Positions 1 through 5,309 of a stretch of 6,710 bases of DNA are shown piece by piece. The position numbers were made by a program, and so were the translations under genes. Within the stretch, counting starts at the first letter, position 1; each line of letters starts with the position of its first letter. The notes under the pieces were generated by a model. It was given only the letters and a program-made list of their open reading frames with translations. It made no database searches and was not told where the DNA came from. Source of the stretch: Asaia bogorensis (lineage in GTDB: Bacteria > Pseudomonadota > Alphaproteobacteria > Acetobacterales > Acetobacteraceae); NCBI GenBank assembly GCA_945871455.1, contig CAMBXJ010000244.1, positions 1 to 6,710 on the forward strand, read 5' to 3'.

Positions 1-20
1 CATGATTTTTCCTCACAAGC

Positions 21-39
21 GTATCTGTACGTATCTGTA
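21..39. repeat. Short tandem direct repeat, GTATCTGTA x2
   Basis: The 9-mer GTATCTGTA occurs at 21-29 and again at 31-39, one base apart, giving an exact 10-base period. It lies within the presumed rRNA leader. No function can be assigned; it may be chance or part of leader RNA structure. Confidence 0.4.
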
Positions 40-197
40 TTAAGAGACTACATCCAGAGACGCCCTTAAGTCACCAGATCGGTGATCCTTGGATCCATAG
101 AAAAACCCAATTCTCTCCGAGACCAGCAACCCAATCCATCATCCCACACTCACATGTGAAACAATGCAAAGGACGCCACCAACGTATCCCTTCCTAG

Positions 198-218
198 CCT
201 ATTCGATTGTCAAAGAAC
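198..218 (-). promoter_or_regulatory. boxA-like antitermination element
   Basis: The minus strand reads TTCTTTGACAAT (217 to 206) followed by CGAATAGG. This is close to the boxA of E. coli rrn leaders (TGCTCTTTAACA) and to the TTCTTTGACAAT form typical of alphaproteobacterial rRNA leaders and spacers. In known systems boxA RNA is bound by NusB-NusE (S10) to stop Rho-dependent termination of untranslated rRNA. Its place about 50 bases downstream of the inferred start site fits. Confidence 0.65.
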
Positions 219-220
219 CT

Positions 221-237
221 GCCCGGGGTTTCCGGGC
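221..237 (-). promoter_or_regulatory. boxB-like hairpin upstream of boxA
   Basis: A perfect 6-bp stem (GCCCGG/CCGGGC, 221-226 with 232-237) closes a 5-base loop. On the minus strand it comes just before the boxA-like element, the same order as boxB then boxA in the Escherichia coli rrn leader. Its role in an antitermination complex is inferred from position only. Confidence 0.5.
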
Positions 238-274
238 GCCCCGTCCAGCCAGACCGGCCGTCGAAGGAGGCGCT

Positions 275-303
275 TTCTAGTCGTCCGGTATCCCCGGTGT
301 CAA
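275..303 (-). promoter_or_regulatory. Strong sigma-70 type promoter, probably of an rRNA operon
   Basis: On the minus strand there is a perfect -35 hexamer TTGACA (303 to 298), a 17-base spacer and a -10-like CTAGAA (280 to 275). The GC-rich AGCGCCTCC that follows looks like the discriminator of stable-RNA promoters under stringent control. Upstream of the -35 (about 305-360) the DNA is A/T-rich with an AAAAAT tract, as expected of an UP element. Transcription would start near 268 and run left. The -10 departs from TATAAT, but such -10 boxes are, from memory, seen in alphaproteobacterial rRNA promoters. The start site is inferred from spacing. Confidence 0.6.
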
Positions 304-448
304 CGCATTCATTCGTCCCGATGACATTTTTCTCAAATGATCCTAAGTCATTGGAATATATGGACTACAACCCCATAACCGCGCGGCAGGCCACCTAACA
401 GGGTAGCTATGCGACAATGACATGACACCACCCGACGACCCGCCGCCC

Positions 449-1684
449 CTACAGCCACCGCAGGTTTGGCTCTCCCCCGAGCATATGTAATCCGACGGTT
501 TCCAGGTGCGTCCGACGCCCCTGCATCTGCTGGGATACGCTGTTCACGTCTCGCAACCGTCGCTCGAACGGCTGGTTGTCGAAAATCGCGGTGGACCCGG
601 CCTCATGGTAAACCCGATGCGCCACATCCCTCGCGGTGTGGATCAGATAGGTCGTCGCCTGACGCACCCGGACCCGCTGGTCGACGGTCAGTTCGCCGGT
701 CCGCCCGACCTCTTCCCACAGATCGTCCAGCACTTTCATAAGCCCGGCCCGCGCCGCCTTGAGCGCCGCATCGGAATGCGCGATGATATATTGAACGGCC
801 TGGTTGTCGCGCAGCGGATCCGACGCCCAGGCCTGGGTCTTGCGCCCGGCCAGCCCGACCACCGCATCCAGCAGCGCACGAGCCGTTCCCAATGCGACGC
901 AGGAAAACCCGGCAGCGTAGAGTTGCATCGACTGAAGCCGGTACAAGGTCCCGGTTTCCCGCCGCTCCGGCGCGTATTCGCGGGTCAGGGTATGGGCATC
1001 GTCAACGAACAGGTCGTTGATCGTATAATTGTCGCTGCCGGTGCCGCGCAGCCCCATCACCTGCCAGACATCGTCGATCCTGGCCAATTCGCGCCGAAAC
1101 AGACACGTCCGCTCCCACGGCCGGCCATCCGGGCGCAGGATCGGCGTGCCATCCGGCTCATAGCTTGGCGCCATGCCGCCGAGCCAGGTTGCGTGGCGCG
1201 AGCCACTGGCGAAACTCCAGGTTCCGGTGACCCGCCAGCCCCCCTCGGCCCGGACCGCGCGTGCCCCGGGTCCCTGCCCCCAGGCCAGCACATCGCGTTT
1301 GCCGCCCCAGACCTCCCACACGACCTCGGGGGCCATGTAGGCGGATGCCATGGAACACCCCGATCCCTGGTTCATGCACCAGGCGGCGCTGGCGTCGCCC
1401 TCGGCGATGGCCTCGATGCATTGGACATAATCGGACGGTTTCAGCTCGAACCCGCCATAGGCCCGGGGGATCAGCAGGCGGAACATGCCCGCATCATGCA
1501 TCCCGTCGAGCACATCGGGCGGAAGCTCGTGGTGCTCGTCGATCCAGGGCGCGGCTGCCCGCAACCGCGGGATGAGCGAGCGTGCCCGAGAGATGCATTC
1601 CGCCGCGGTCGCGGTTGTGATCGCTGCCATTTCTCGGGTCGTCATCTCCTGGGAGGCAGCTTGTCCAGGTGTCACGTCGTCCAT
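449..1684 (-). CDS. Flavin-dependent monooxygenase / acyl-CoA dehydrogenase-fold protein (HsaA/DszC-like)
   Basis: A 411-residue protein with the acyl-CoA dehydrogenase fold, resembling the two-component flavin monooxygenases (HsaA, DszC, HpaH-type C2 oxygenases) more than true dehydrogenases. Residues about 25-120 form the helical N-terminal domain (ELPPDVLDGMHDAGMFRLLIPRAYGG). The middle beta domain carries WSFASGSRHATW (156-167) and GLRGTGSDNY (211-220), which shape the flavin site. The C-terminal four-helix domain (about 245-400) ends with YHEAGSTAIF (359-368) and RLRDVNSVSQQ (376-386), typical of the Acyl-CoA_dh_2 group. Such enzymes take reduced FMN/FAD from a separate reductase and hydroxylate aromatic or organosulfur substrates; no reductase is visible here, so the substrate is unknown. 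An upstream ATG at 1702 would add six residues, but GAGAGGA sits nine bases before the ATG at 1684. No terminator follows its stop, so transcription may run on toward the rRNA promoter. A cytosolic acyl-CoA dehydrogenase is the main alternative. Confidence 0.87.
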   Translation of the reverse strand: MDDVTPGQAASQEMTTREMAAITTATAAECISRARSLIPRLRAAAPWIDEHHELPPDVLDGMHDAGMFRLLIPRAYGGFELKPSDYVQCIEAIAEGDASAAWCMNQGSGCSMASAYMAPEVVWEVWGGKRDVLAWGQGPGARAVRAEGGWRVTGTWSFASGSRHATWLGGMAPSYEPDGTPILRPDGRPWERTCLFRRELARIDDVWQVMGLRGTGSDNYTINDLFVDDAHTLTREYAPERRETGTLYRLQSMQLYAAGFSCVALGTARALLDAVVGLAGRKTQAWASDPLRDNQAVQYIIAHSDAALKAARAGLMKVLDDLWEEVGRTGELTVDQRVRVRQATTYLIHTARDVAHRVYHEAGSTAIFDNQPFERRLRDVNSVSQQMQGRRTHLETVGLHMLGGEPNLRWL

Positions 1685-1693
1685 GTGAACGTA

Positions 1694-1700
1694 TCCTCTC
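1694..1700 (-). promoter_or_regulatory. Ribosome-binding site deciding the flavoprotein start
   Basis: GAGAGGA on the minus strand lies nine bases before the ATG at 1684. It overlaps the alternative ATG at 1702, which has only a poor CCAGG two bases ahead of it. This favours the shorter protein beginning MDDVTPGQ. Confidence 0.6.
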
Positions 1701-1754
1701 ATGACCTGGCGAGGACGCTACGCCGGTTGCTTGGAACCCGGAAGAGCGCCAGTC

Positions 1755-1779
1755 CGAAGATCGGCATTTTCGATCTTCG
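1755..1779. repeat. Perfect 9-bp inverted repeat upstream of the flavoprotein gene
   Basis: CGAAGATCG (1755-1763) and CGATCTTCG (1771-1779) are exact reverse complements separated by seven bases (GCATTTT). No T-tract follows on either strand, so it is not a standard terminator. It lies 71-95 bases upstream of the flavoprotein start and just downstream of a weak promoter candidate. It could be an operator for a dimeric regulator or a hairpin in the 5' untranslated RNA. Confidence 0.55.
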
Positions 1780-1799
1780 TCATCCGCCGCTCGCTTGAT

Positions 1800-1828
1800 T
1801 AAATATTCGTAGTAATTTGCTGTATCGA
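1800..1828 (-). promoter_or_regulatory. Weak promoter candidate for the flavoprotein gene
   Basis: On the minus strand TCGATA (1828 to 1823) and TATTTA (1805 to 1800) are separated by 17 bases inside the most A/T-rich part of this gap. The match to TTGACA/TATAAT is only partial. If real, the transcript would start near 1793 and have an untranslated leader of about 110 bases containing the inverted repeat at 1755-1779. Confidence 0.3.
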
Positions 1829-2060
1829 CGCATTCCGTGGGTCGGTTGGATGTGTCTGGCAGGACCACAAAAACCAAAAAATCCAGTCAACGTCTGCAGT
1901 GCGGTCTAACCCCGCGGTCAGCGCGATTCCCCAAGGTGCCTGTCGAAACACGCCGTCGAGCACACCAGTGCGTGTCTTGATTCCAGTGGAATCCGCACAA
2001 TCTCAGTGGCGTGGAAGGCGGCCATTGGCAACCTCCACATGACGTTTCCCCCCCAAACTT
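1829..2060. other. Gene-free stretch with small hairpins, possibly a small RNA or leader
   Basis: No reading frame here has a recognisable product or a good ribosome-binding site. On the plus strand there is a direct repeat GCGGTC (1901-1906 and 1914-1919), a 6-bp stem ACACGC/GCGTGT (1948-1953 with 1970-1975) and a competing bulged hairpin: GTGCG (1968-1972) with CGCAC (1994-1998), then a six-base bulge, then GATTCC/GGAATC (1979-1984 with 1988-1993). The stretch ends at a strong plus-strand terminator. I see no tRNA, 6S, SRP or tmRNA signature. Transcription of this stretch is inferred from the terminator; no convincing plus-strand promoter was found. Confidence 0.35.
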
Positions 2061-2088
2061 GCGGTGCCCTTGGGCGCCGCTTTTTTTT
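2061..2088 (+). terminator. Rho-independent terminator with no visible gene upstream
   Basis: GCGGTGCCC (2061-2069) pairs with GGGCGCCGC (2072-2080) through eight Watson-Crick pairs and one G-U, with the innermost pair probably open to give a four-base loop. Eight T residues (2081-2088) follow directly. On the plus strand this is a textbook intrinsic terminator. The nearest gene to its left is on the other strand, and the VOC gene begins about 150 bases to its right, so it must end an unannotated RNA, attenuate a leader, or insulate the VOC gene. Confidence 0.85.
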
Positions 2089-2135
2089 GTCGGGGACGGG
2101 GGCATCGCGTCGGCGCTGGGTTCTCGGGTACGACA

Positions 2136-2157
2136 ACCCTGGCAGGACATCCAGGGT
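2136..2157 (+). other. Hairpin upstream of the VOC gene
   Basis: ACCCTGG (2136-2142) and CCAGGGT (2151-2157) form a perfect 7-bp stem with an eight-base loop, 83 bases before the VOC start codon. No T-tract follows. It could be a leader RNA structure or an operator; the role is unknown. Confidence 0.4.
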
Positions 2158-2227
2158 GAAGCGACTGACCTTGTGCCGGACCGGGTTTGCCGATGGACTG
2201 GGCGCTTCAGGTCCAACAGACCCGTCC

Positions 2228-2232
2228 AGGAG
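2228..2232 (+). promoter_or_regulatory. Ribosome-binding site deciding the VOC protein start
   Basis: AGGAG lies seven bases before the ATG at 2240. The frame stays open upstream as far as 2006, but that extension crosses the terminator at 2061-2088 and has no ribosome-binding site or family similarity, so 2240 is the start. Confidence 0.75.
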
Positions 2233-2239
2233 TACGCCC

Positions 2240-3085
2240 ATGCCCCCCATGCTGCCGGTCCCGACGCTCGATCATGTCGTCATCAATGTCCGAGACCGGA
2301 TCGACGAAGGCGCAAGCGTCTTTCGGCGGCTGGGCTTCACCCTGACGCCCCGCGGGTATCACACCCTGGGGTCGATGAACCACCTGGCGATGTTCGGCAC
2401 CGATTACCTGGAACTGATCGCAGCGCCGCCGGGAGACACGCGCCGGCAGGAAATCCTGACCGCGCCGGAGGGCCTGAACGGCCTGGTATTCGGGTCCGAG
2501 GACTCGGGCGCCACCTATGCCGCATTGGTCGCCGCCGGGGTCCCGGTCGAGCCGCCGCAGCAATTCTCTCGCCCGGTGGACCTGTCCGATGGCCCCCAGG
2601 ACGCGACGTTCCGCACGGTCCGAATGACCCCGGGGACGGTCACCGCCGGACGCCTCTATTTCTGCCACCATCTCACCCGGCAACTGGTCTGGCGCGACGA
2701 ATGGCGCCATCACGCCAACGGCACCATCGGGGTCGCGCGGGCAGTGATCGCCGCACAAGACCCGTCGGTATTGGCCGGCCTGTTCGCCCGCATGTTCGGC
2801 GACGAGTCGGTGCGCCCTATCCAAGGCGGCCATGCCCTGGCGGTGGGACTTTCACGGTTTGATGTGATCACCCCTCCTCGTCTGGATGCCGTCTACGGCG
2901 ACGCGGCGCCAGATGCCGGCGGTCGAGCCGATTTCATGGCCGCCCTGACATTCCGAGTGCGGTCTCTGGACGCGGCCGCCACCGCCATCGCCGCCGGCCA
3001 GATCGAAGGCGCTTACCGGGATCCAGAACGCATCGTCGTCCCGGCACGATCCGCCTTCGGTGCCACGTTGGAGTTCGTGGAGTAG
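2240..3085 (+). CDS. VOC superfamily, glyoxalase-like domain protein
   Basis: A 281-residue cytosolic protein of the vicinal oxygen chelate superfamily, closest to the glyoxalase-like domain group Pfam calls Glyoxalase_3. The N-terminal module begins LDHVVINVRD (10-19), then a helix and LGFTLTPRGYH (31-41), GSMNHLAMFG (44-53) and DYLELIAAP (55-63). A second module spans about 135-281, with LYFCHHL (139-145) and a final strand ATLEFVE (275-281). Candidate metal or substrate ligands are His12, Glu58, His143 or His144, and Glu278, by analogy with the one-His/one-Glu-per-module pattern of the superfamily. Members include lyases, isomerases, dioxygenases and resistance proteins, so the reaction cannot be named. 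The start is set by AGGAG seven bases upstream. The flavoprotein diverges from it across a 555-base gap, and the dehydratase follows after 97 bases with a strong hairpin between. There is no evidence that it works with either. Confidence 0.85.
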   Translation: MPPMLPVPTLDHVVINVRDRIDEGASVFRRLGFTLTPRGYHTLGSMNHLAMFGTDYLELIAAPPGDTRRQEILTAPEGLNGLVFGSEDSGATYAALVAAGVPVEPPQQFSRPVDLSDGPQDATFRTVRMTPGTVTAGRLYFCHHLTRQLVWRDEWRHHANGTIGVARAVIAAQDPSVLAGLFARMFGDESVRPIQGGHALAVGLSRFDVITPPRLDAVYGDAAPDAGGRADFMAALTFRVRSLDAAATAIAAGQIEGAYRDPERIVVPARSAFGATLEFVE

Positions 3086-3118
3086 GACGGCCAGGACGCC
3101 ACCCCGACATACACCCGC

Positions 3119-3148
3119 ACCCGTGCCGTCGCTGCTCCCGGCACGGGT
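3119..3148. other. Strong GC-rich hairpin between the VOC and dehydratase genes
   Basis: ACCCGTGCCG (3119-3128) and CGGCACGGGT (3139-3148) are exact reverse complements, a 10-bp stem with a ten-base loop, 34 bases after the VOC stop codon. No T-tract follows on either strand, so it is at best an atypical terminator. It may protect the VOC mRNA 3' end or hinder read-through into the dehydratase gene. Confidence 0.55.
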
Positions 3149-3182
3149 ATGACGACTCAGCCCATTGGGCTATACGAAGCCC

Positions 3183-5105
3183 ATGGTCGCGACGCGCTCG
3201 CTTATTCGAATTGCCGTCAACGTTGCCCTGGATGGCGGTCTGGCGGCGGTGTCGGTTCCGATGGCCCGCTGGATCGCCGATCCCGGCGGCCCCACATTCC
3301 ATCCCCTTTGGCTCATTCCGCTCGGCACTCTCTGCCTGCTCCTCGCGGGCCTGCCCTTCCGGTTGTCCCTGCAATATTGGCGGTTTGCCGCCCTGGGAGA
3401 CCTGATCACGGTCGCGGCCAGCAGCGCCGTGGGTGCCATCCTGTTCGCGCTTGTGACGCATTTCGTCGGCGCCGCCTCCGCGAACCCGACCTTTCCCCTG
3501 GTGCACGGGCTGACCTTGCTGCTGTTCCTCGGGGGACCCAGGGTGGCCTATCGCTGGGCACGCGGGCGGCGGAACGGCCAATCGTCCGAGGACGATGCAA
3601 CCTCCGTCCTGCTGATTGGCGAAACCGAAGACGCGGACCTGTTCCTCCGCGCCCTGGTCCGCGATCGCCGCCGCGTGTTCCGCGTGGAGGGATTGTTGTC
3701 CTCCAGCGCCCGCCAGACCGGACGACGCATCCAGGGCTACCAGATCCTGGGCTCGGTGTCGGACGTCGCCAGCGTCCTGGAACGGTTCAGTGATGAGGGC
3801 CGCCTGCCCGGCACCCTGGTCATCGTGACGCCCGATCTGGCCGGAGCACCGCTGGCCTTGGTGGTGGAACAGGCGGACCGCTACGGATTGCGGGTCCGAC
3901 GCGCCCCGCGACCGACCGCGTTGGACGCGGCGATGCCGGACAGCCGCCAAGTCGCGATGGAATTGAAGCCGATCGCGATCGAGGATCTGTTGAACCGACC
4001 TCAGGTCGCGCTCGACCGCGACGGCATGGCGCGCCTGATCCAGGGCCGGCGGGTCATCGTGACCGGCGCGGGTGGCACCATCGGCAGCGAATTGGCGCGT
4101 CAGGTGGCCGCCTTCGGCCCCAGCCAACTGGTGCTGCTGGACAACGGCGAATACGCGCTATGGCAGATCGACCTGGAACTGGCGGAAACCCACCCCAATG
4201 TCAGCCGTCAGACCCTGATCGCGGATATCCGCGACGAAACCCGCATTCGCGCGGTGTTCGAGAAATTCCAGCCAGAACTCGTCTTCCATGCCGCAGCCCT
4301 GAAACATGTGCCGATGGTGGAAGCCAATCCGTTGGAAGGCCTGACCACCAACGCCGCCGGCACCCGCCACGTGGCAGACGCCGCGCGCGCCGTCGGTGCC
4401 ATGGCGATGGTGCTGATTTCCACCGACAAGGCGGTAAACCCGACCAGCGTGATGGGTGCGTCGAAGCGACTGGCCGAGATGTATTGCCAGGCGCTGGACA
4501 TCACCGCCCGCAATGCCGGCCACGGCATGCGTTGCATCACCGTGCGCTTCGGCAATGTGCTGGGCAGCACTGGCTCCGTCGTGCCGCTGTTCCAACGGCA
4601 ATTGGCGAAGGGCGGACCTTTGACCGTCACTCACCCGGACATGCATCGCTATTTCATGACGGTGCGCGAAGCCGTCGGACTGGTGTTGCAGGCCAGCGTG
4701 CTGGGCGTGGGCGATGCGGAACTTCCGTCGTCCGGCGACGGTGGAATTTTCGTGCTGGACATGGGGGCGCCGGTGAAGATCGTTGATCTCGCCCGCCAGA
4801 TGATCCGCCTCGCCGGACTGCGGCCGGACCAGGACGTGGAAATCCGCTTCACCGGCCTGCGCCCCGGCGAAAAACTGTTCGAGGAGCTGTTTCACGGCAC
4901 CGAACCCCCGGTGCCGACCGGCTATCCCGGGCTGCTGATGGCCACGCCGCGCACCGCCGACCCCGCGATTGTCGGCCGAGCGGTGGAGGAGATCGCGATT
5001 GCTTGCAGGGGGGGGCAGGCTCGGCTGGCGCTAACGCTGCTCGGGCGCCTGGTGCCGGAATTTGAACACAACGCTGACGGCAAAGTCGGCGAAGCGCGCG
5101 CCTGA
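3183..5105 (+). CDS. Membrane-anchored nucleotide-sugar 4,6-dehydratase, FlaA1/CapD/WbpM type
   Basis: A 640-residue inner-membrane protein. Four hydrophobic segments (about 8-32, 42-59, 70-97 and 104-123) are followed by a first Rossmann-like domain starting SVLLIGE (141-147), then the catalytic extended-SDR domain. That domain has the NAD(P) loop TGAGGTIG (294-301), the family block HAAALKHVPMVEANP, Ser413 in STDKAVNP, MxxxK (Met424, Lys428) in VMGASK, then RFGNVLGSTGSV, HRYFMT and LRPGEKLFEEL. Met in place of the usual SDR Tyr is the SMK pattern of WbpM-like large dehydratases. They convert UDP-GlcNAc to the 4-keto-6-deoxy sugar, the first step to bacillosamine, QuiNAc or FucNAc in surface glycans. 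Length matches full-size members (WbpM about 665). An in-frame TTG at 3165 would add six residues; neither start has a good ribosome-binding site, and the ATG is preferred. A run of eight G (5008-5015) lies near the 3' end. The exact sugar is not shown by the sequence. Confidence 0.92.
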   Translation: MVATRSLIRIAVNVALDGGLAAVSVPMARWIADPGGPTFHPLWLIPLGTLCLLLAGLPFRLSLQYWRFAALGDLITVAASSAVGAILFALVTHFVGAASANPTFPLVHGLTLLLFLGGPRVAYRWARGRRNGQSSEDDATSVLLIGETEDADLFLRALVRDRRRVFRVEGLLSSSARQTGRRIQGYQILGSVSDVASVLERFSDEGRLPGTLVIVTPDLAGAPLALVVEQADRYGLRVRRAPRPTALDAAMPDSRQVAMELKPIAIEDLLNRPQVALDRDGMARLIQGRRVIVTGAGGTIGSELARQVAAFGPSQLVLLDNGEYALWQIDLELAETHPNVSRQTLIADIRDETRIRAVFEKFQPELVFHAAALKHVPMVEANPLEGLTTNAAGTRHVADAARAVGAMAMVLISTDKAVNPTSVMGASKRLAEMYCQALDITARNAGHGMRCITVRFGNVLGSTGSVVPLFQRQLAKGGPLTVTHPDMHRYFMTVREAVGLVLQASVLGVGDAELPSSGDGGIFVLDMGAPVKIVDLARQMIRLAGLRPDQDVEIRFTGLRPGEKLFEELFHGTEPPVPTGYPGLLMATPRTADPAIVGRAVEEIAIACRGGQARLALTLLGRLVPEFEHNADGKVGEARA

Positions 5106-5114
5106 TACCAATTG

Positions 5115-5275
5115 GCCGAGACAATGACCGATGCACCGCCCCCCTGCCCCCTCGGTCATTGCCGGGCTTGACCCGGCAACCAGCGCTTCAGCGCCAAAGG
5201 GCGGGGGCAGGGGTGGGTTGCCGGATCATGTGTGGCAATGACGGTGAGGGGTTGCCGATAGGCCATTGTTTCGGC
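5115..5275. repeat. Composite REP/BIME-like palindromic intergenic repeat
   Basis: Almost the whole gap between dehydratase and aminotransferase is built of nested inverted repeats. A 27-base unit GTCATTGCC-N9-CCGGCAACC (5155-5181) recurs inverted at 5216-5242 with both 9-mers exact and the same nine-base gap. The left unit holds an 8-bp palindrome TTGCCGGG/CCCGGCAA (5159-5166 with 5172-5179) around CTTGA. Further arms are CAATGACCGA/TCGGTCATTG (5122-5131 with 5152-5161), CCCCTGCCCCC/GGGGGCAGGGG (5141-5151 with 5203-5213) and an outer 12-bp pair (5115-5126 with 5264-5275, one G-T). A partial extra copy GGTTGCCG is at 5249-5256. No reading frame or transposase is present, so it looks like a REP-type or non-autonomous element. 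Genome-wide copy number cannot be seen here. Confidence 0.75.
5199..5217 (+). other. Canonical G-quadruplex motif
   Basis: Four runs of G (5199-5201, 5203-5207, 5210-5213, 5215-5217) are separated by loops of one, two and one bases on the plus strand. This meets the strict G3+N1-7 rule with very short loops, which favours a stable parallel quadruplex in DNA or RNA. It lies 93 bases before the aminotransferase start codon and overlaps one arm of the palindromic repeat, so quadruplex and hairpin would compete. Confidence 0.6.
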
Positions 5276-5309
5276 GGGTTGGTAGAACTGTTTTTCTTCG
5301 AGAGGTTCC

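Larger units (their letters stand above)
1..268 (-). other. Probable 5' leader of an rRNA operon (rRNA gene off the left edge)
   Basis: Read on the minus strand, this stretch starts just downstream of a TTGACA/CTAGAA promoter, passes a GC-rich hairpin and a boxA-like sequence, and continues leftward for about 200 AT-richer bases with no open reading frame of note. That order (promoter, boxB-like hairpin, boxA, long untranslated leader) is that of bacterial rRNA operons. After boxA the minus strand reads GGGATACG then GGCGTCCTT, which from memory resembles sequence near alphaproteobacterial rRNA genes. The conserved 16S 5' end is not present, so the mature rRNA must begin beyond position 1. 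It could instead be a 16S-23S spacer, which also carries boxA, but the promoter upstream and the absence of tRNA-Ile/Ala favour the leader. A tandem copy of GTATCTGTA (21-29 and 31-39) lies near the edge. Confidence 0.6.

Noticed and set aside
1..205. Possible tRNA or mature rRNA sequence at the left edge
   Set aside because: I found no cloverleaf and no conserved 16S 5' sequence on the minus strand; only leader-like sequence is present.
207..398. A 63-codon plus-strand open frame near the left edge
   Set aside because: It runs across the rRNA-type promoter, boxB-like hairpin and part of boxA on the opposite strand, has no good ribosome-binding site, and shows no family features.
506..1798. 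A 430-codon plus-strand open frame opposite the flavoprotein gene
   Set aside because: It is antisense to a protein with clear family motifs. Its translation is rich in Arg, Pro, Gly and His with no recognisable domain, as expected of the complement of GC-rich coding DNA.
1829..2060. Known housekeeping RNA (6S, SRP, tmRNA, RNase P) or a tRNA in the gap before the terminator
   Set aside because: None of the signature sequences of these RNAs could be seen, such as the SRP GGTCAGGTCCGGAAGG-type core or a tRNA T-loop.
2006..2239. Upstream extension of the VOC protein by 78 codons
   Set aside because: The extension crosses a strong terminator, lacks a ribosome-binding site and has no family similarity, whereas AGGAG directly precedes the ATG at 2240 and the VOC domain begins ten residues after it.
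3165..3182. TTG start adding six residues to the dehydratase
   Set aside because: No ribosome-binding site precedes it, and the family N-terminus fits the ATG at 3183. It cannot be fully excluded because the ATG also has only a weak site (GAAG, three bases away).
2934..4127. A 397-codon minus-strand open frame across the VOC gene end and the dehydratase N-terminal half
   Set aside because: It lies opposite well-supported genes and spans their intergenic hairpin, and its translation is low-complexity Arg/Gly/Gln-rich without motifs.
5106..5309. Insertion sequence or CRISPR array in the repeat-rich gap
   Set aside because: There is no transposase frame and no regularly spaced direct repeats with unique spacers; the repeats are inverted and nested, fitting a REP-like palindrome.
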